Shown: one piece after another, positions 61,288 through 64,000 of the stretch
How positions within the stretch are numbered: position 1 is the first letter of the stretch
Layout of the letters: every line of letters starts with the position of its first letter
DNA from: Acetispira formosa (nom. nud.)
GTDB lineage: Bacteria > Desulfobacterota > Desulfarculia > Adiutricales > Adiutricaceae
DNA: 64,000 bases
Reading direction: 5' to 3'
Assembly: GCA_023525915.1 (NCBI GenBank)
Contig: CP026657.1
Location: 1,178,001-1,242,000 of the forward strand
Notes under the pieces: generated by a model
Databases searched by the model: none
Told to the model about the DNA's origin: nothing
The model's input: only the letters and a program-made list of their open reading frames with translations
Translations under genes and position numbers: made by a program

Positions 61288-61367
61288 CTCATGCCGATCT
61301 GGGGCTAATCGGCTGGTGTTTTAAGGTGTTGCTTATGGTGTTTTTAAAATGTCACTTATATTTTTCA

Positions 61368-61397
61368 TATATACCATTTTTTAGCATAAATTAGCAA
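61368..61397 (-). promoter_or_regulatory. Possible promoter of the CODH cluster
   Basis: On the minus strand, TTGCTA, 18-bp spacer, TATATA, about 80 bp before the NuoE-like start. The sequence around is AT-rich. No CooA- or RcoM-like operator could be identified. The -35 is 22 bp from the end of element F copy 2. Confidence 0.35.
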
Positions 61398-61418
61398 GGG
61401 ATTGCGCCAGGGCGGGCG

Positions 61419-62230
61419 GATCTGGAGAAAACTTGGCCCGATCGGCCAACCAGAGGGCGCCGCCCTCTGGACTCCGGCTGGGGGAGGGCCCACGCGGGCC
61501 CTACCCCAGACCCCACCCGCGCCAAGGGGCAAGCCCCTTGGAACCCCAAGAGGTCAGGGTCAGATTTAACTTTCCCCTTCCCGCATCGCCGCAACTCGCT
61601 TCGCAAGCTCAGCTCAGACAAGCGGCGACGCTTTTTACTTTATCAGTTTTAACCGCTGTAGGTAGCTTCACGTAGGCTGTTACATTTTGCTATAGGCAGC
61701 TTCATTGGATGATTGTTGCTTCACGTATGTTCGGCTGAGTAATACTCACCCTCATAATTTTTTTCCAGCGCTGTAACCGGTGAGACTTCGCCGTCATTTT
61801 TTCTAATGAGCAACTACGTAATAAAGCAATAGGTAACAGAGAGACGCACAACCAACACTGGAAAGAACCTTTAAGGGGAAGCTGATTTAAGCCGAACATA
61901 CGTGAACTACCATTCAGCCCATGAAGCTGCCTATCGCGGAATGTTTCAGCACAACGTAAAACTGCCTATAGCAACAGAAGCCGAGGCAGTATGAAGCGTT
62001 GCCGCTTGTCTGAGCTTCGTACCCGAAGCGAGTTGCGGCGACGCGGGAAAAAGTAAGTTGAAGCCGACACTGACCTCTTGGGGTTCCAAGGGGCTTGCCC
62101 CTTGGCGCGGGTGGGGTCTGGGGTAGGGCCCGCGTGGGCCCTCCCCCAGCCGGAGTCCAGAGGGCGGAGCCCTTTGGTTGGCCTTTCAGGCCAAGTCCTT
62201 TAATCACGCGGCCCTTTGGGCCGCATTCCA
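61419..62230 (-). mobile_element. Element F, copy 2 (812 bp, long inverted arms)
   Basis: Same family as 30063-30877. Its outer ends are inverted: GATCTGGAGAAAACTTGGCC at the left and GGCCCTTTGGGCCGCATTCC at the right. The arms also carry swapped variants (CTTCGCAAGCTCAGCTCAG left, CTTCGTACCCGAAGCG right). But the core, with CGTATGTTCGGCTGAG, GTGAGACTTCGCCGTC and TTTCTAATGAGCAACT, reads in the same direction as in copy 1. No gene inside. It fills almost the whole 61288-62234 gap between the CODH cluster and the HD gene. Confidence 0.8.
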
Positions 62231-62234
62231 CTTC

Positions 62235-63347
62235 TTAGATCTCACGGCGAAACACCCCAACCCGCCAGGCGGGGATTAGGATGTCGGTGGACAGGCGGAT
62301 GAAAAACTCATCGGTCATGGCCGCCAGGCAATCGCGCGCCATTTCCTCGGGTGAATGCTCCAGAGGATAATCGGGGTCAAGGTGCTTTAGGAAATCAACC
62401 GCCTGCGGAAGCTGGGGTTCAGCGCAAAACTCTTCTGAGAGCCGCTCGAATAAAATAGTATAAAGCCGCTTGATCTTCGGACCGTCACTCTTGACCTGCG
62501 GGTTGTAATAAATCCTTTCACGATTGAATTGCTTCAGTTCCGTCAAAGCCTCAGCCACCGGCGCGGAAAACGCAATGAGTCCGTCCGGCTCACGCCCGGC
62601 ACAGTTGCGCCGCAGATCGTCCACCAGCTTATATATAATCTGCCCGTTCGTGTCCCCCAGCACCTTTTTAACTGCGAGCGGCAACTCCCCACGCTTCACC
62701 AGCCCCACCTCAATAGCATCCTCCAGGTCGCGGCCCACATAACTGATGCTGTCACAGAGCCGCACCAGGCACCCCTCTGCGCTCATTGGGAAAATCGGGG
62801 CCAATGGATTCTCGCGCCGAAGGTTCAGCCTCCGGTCAAACTCTTCAAAGCTGATTGGTCCCTGGGGCCGCAAATTGGTGAAATCAGATTCGCCATCGTG
62901 GCAGAGAATGCCGTCCAGAGTGCCCAGAGTAAGATTCAGGCCCCGGCCGCGTTTCTCAATGCGCTCCAGAAAACGCACGCTCATAACCGCATGCACAAAC
63001 CTGCCTAACCCCGCTTTCTGACACAGTTCCGAAAGATAATCCTCTCCGTCATGGCCAAAAGGGGCATGCCCAAGGTCGTGCCCCAGAGCAATGGCCTCAA
63101 TCAGGTCGGCATCGAGATTCAACTCGCGGCCGATGGTGCGGGCAATCCGTGAAACCATCTGAACATGCAAAACACGGTGGGTTATGTGGTCATTCTTCAA
63201 GAGGTAGAAGACCTGCGTTTTATCTATATATCTGGTGTAGGCCAGCGAATGGAGTATCCGGTCGACATCCATGGCCCAAGGCTGACGGTGATCAAGGGCC
63301 TCCTGCTCCCCGCCTTCACGGCGGCGGCACTGTAGAAGCTTTTCCAT
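62235..63347 (-). CDS. HD-domain phosphohydrolase (dGTPase-like)
   Basis: 370 aa from ATG 63347 (MEKLLQCRRR), one base after the yqeC stop. HD motif: THRVLHVQMVSRIARTIG with the first His, EAIALGHDLGHAPFGHDGE with the HD pair, and a later Asp in LCDSISYVGRDLEDAI. These define the dNTP triphosphohydrolase/HD family. DRILHSLAYTRYIDKTQVFY at the N-terminus is the usual dGTPase start. Substrate cannot be fixed from sequence. The stop lies 5 bp from element F. Confidence 0.88.
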   Translation of the reverse strand: MEKLLQCRRREGGEQEALDHRQPWAMDVDRILHSLAYTRYIDKTQVFYLLKNDHITHRVLHVQMVSRIARTIGRELNLDADLIEAIALGHDLGHAPFGHDGEDYLSELCQKAGLGRFVHAVMSVRFLERIEKRGRGLNLTLGTLDGILCHDGESDFTNLRPQGPISFEEFDRRLNLRRENPLAPIFPMSAEGCLVRLCDSISYVGRDLEDAIEVGLVKRGELPLAVKKVLGDTNGQIIYKLVDDLRRNCAGREPDGLIAFSAPVAEALTELKQFNRERIYYNPQVKSDGPKIKRLYTILFERLSEEFCAEPQLPQAVDFLKHLDPDYPLEHSPEEMARDCLAAMTDEFFIRLSTDILIPAWRVGVFRREI

Positions 63348-63348
63348 G

Positions 63349-64000
63349 CTATTTCTCCAATATACCTTTATACAGGCTTCCAAATACGATACGGAAACCG
63401 TCTCTCTTCAAGAGGGCAGCCAGTTCCCCGGCCGCCTCTTTTTCATCGGGCGTATTCATTGCGTCAATCTGGTTCAGAAATATAAGCCGCGGATTCAAAC
63501 CACTCCAGGCTGATTTGACGAAAGCCGCCGTCTGGCCCGGAGTCAAGGGTTGTTCCAAGTTTATCGGCCCTATGTGGGCGGCCACGATTTCCGGCCGGTG
63601 CACGGCCTCAGCCGCTGACAGAGTCAATGCGGTCAGACCCAGTACGGCCACCACAAATGATGGCCGGTCGGGCAGCACCGGCTCACCCGGCAGGTGAGCT
63701 TTAAGTGGGCGGCCCATTGAGCCGTCTGCCTCCACTAGAAGGGTCAGCCCGGATTTCTCCCGCATGGGCCTCAGCCAGCCGGGGTCAATCCCGCTGTATT
63801 TATCGTGCTCAAGGTCAGAGGGCGTGGACGGCCGCGTCAGGAGGAGGCGTTCACCGCGCACAGCCCGTGCGGCCGCCTCCAAAGCTTCCGCCTGATTCGA
63901 AGCCTCGGCTCTGGTCAGGCCCGGAAACTGCCAACGGCCAAGACGGGTGGTCACTGTAACCAGTGCCGGTGCGCCGTCCGCGTTGAGTTCCTTTTCCAGG
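63349..64000 (-). CDS. yqeC: YqeC-family protein (partial, N-terminus outside the window)
   Basis: At least 217 aa read in frame to the right edge; the N-terminal P-loop lies outside. Features kept: LVTVTTRLG, LLVEADGSMGRPLKAHLPGEPVLPDRPSFVV, VLGLTALT, RPEIVAAHIG, and NPRLIFLNQIDAMN. These match the YqeC family, linked with selenium-dependent molybdenum hydroxylases as an accessory of cofactor maturation. A GTG at 63954 is internal, not the start. The gene is followed after one base by the HD gene, so they share an operon. Confidence 0.82.
   Translation of the reverse strand, partial: LEKELNADGAPALVTVTTRLGRWQFPGLTRAEASNQAEALEAAARAVRGERLLLTRPSTPSDLEHDKYSGIDPGWLRPMREKSGLTLLVEADGSMGRPLKAHLPGEPVLPDRPSFVVAVLGLTALTLSAAEAVHRPEIVAAHIGPINLEQPLTPGQTAAFVKSAWSGLNPRLIFLNQIDAMNTPDEKEAAGELAALLKRDGFRIVFGSLYKGILEK

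Noticed and set aside
1..64000. Prophage, integrase, att sites or tRNA genes
   Set aside because: No phage structural gene, integrase, or tRNA cloverleaf with a T-loop motif was recognised anywhere in the window.

Overview
The window comes from a GC-rich, strictly anaerobic, Gram-negative (diderm) bacterium. It has lipid A/Kdo/heptose LPS genes, an NADH-linked [FeFe] hydrogenase, a Ni-containing carbon monoxide dehydrogenase, a Mla-type lipid transporter, two-component and c-di-GMP signalling, and a chemoreceptor. The mix is most like Desulfobacterota (former Deltaproteobacteria). That placement is inferred from gene content; there is no rRNA gene in the window. I found no tRNA, rRNA, CRISPR array or transposase gene.

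Layout: 0-0.7 kb composite repeats; 0.8-3 kb ACT-domain protein plus UPF0210 protein; 3.3-5.2 kb zinc-ribbon protein and DUF1638 protein; 5.5-10.9 kb LPS core block (waaA, lpxK, a waaF-gmhB fusion, a second heptosyltransferase); 11.2-13.6 kb DMT permease and a TIM-barrel isomerase; 13.8-18.7 kb complete branched-chain amino-acid ABC transporter livKHMGF; 19-21.8 kb two small membrane proteins and a chemoreceptor; 22.2-25.8 kb hydABC hydrogenase; 26-29.4 kb a LEA-like protein, an unknown protein, a YggS-type PLP protein and an HD-GYP protein; 29.8-30.9 kb a possible small RNA and an 815-bp inverted-arm element; 30.9-40 kb flavodoxin, metallo-beta-lactamase-fold proteins, LarB, a two-component system and a GGDEF protein; 40-44.7 kb guanidinium exporter with a guanidine-II riboswitch, ybiI, mnmG, a YjfB-like protein and HU; 45.5-48.5 kb mlaEFD; 49-52.5 kb RpfG-like regulator, histidine phosphatase and rho; 53.4-54.3 kb Mrp ATPase; 54.3-55.4 kb a 133-bp tandem array; 55.6-61.3 kb a CO dehydrogenase cluster (nuoE-nuoF-nuoG'-cooS-cooF); 61.4-62.2 kb the second 815-bp element; 62.2-64 kb an HD phosphohydrolase and a partial yqeC.

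The two redox clusters are the metabolic core. HydABC couples H2 and NAD(H). The CooS/CooF cluster carries its own NuoE/F/G-like subunits, so CO oxidation or CO2 reduction is probably linked directly to NAD(H), and possibly also to ferredoxin. The CODH-linked NuoF has the extra N- and C-terminal Fe-S domains typical of bifurcating HydB subunits; the hydrogenase HydB lacks them. The CooS D-cluster motif is CX2C, as in Desulfovibrio vulgaris CODH, which predicts a [2Fe-2S] rather than a [4Fe-4S] D-cluster.

The most striking non-coding structure is a dense population of dispersed, non-autonomous repeats. Family A is about 170 bp with terminal inverted repeats; there are about 21 copies, eight of them in one 133-bp-period array. 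Family B is a set of 80-100 bp near-perfect hairpins with a conserved loop, four of which lie just 3' of stop codons. Element E is a 144-211 bp inverted-end element. Element F is an 815-bp inverted-arm element whose two copies have swapped outer ends around a core in the same orientation. Large one-off palindromes also occur at 45.1 and 53.2 kb.
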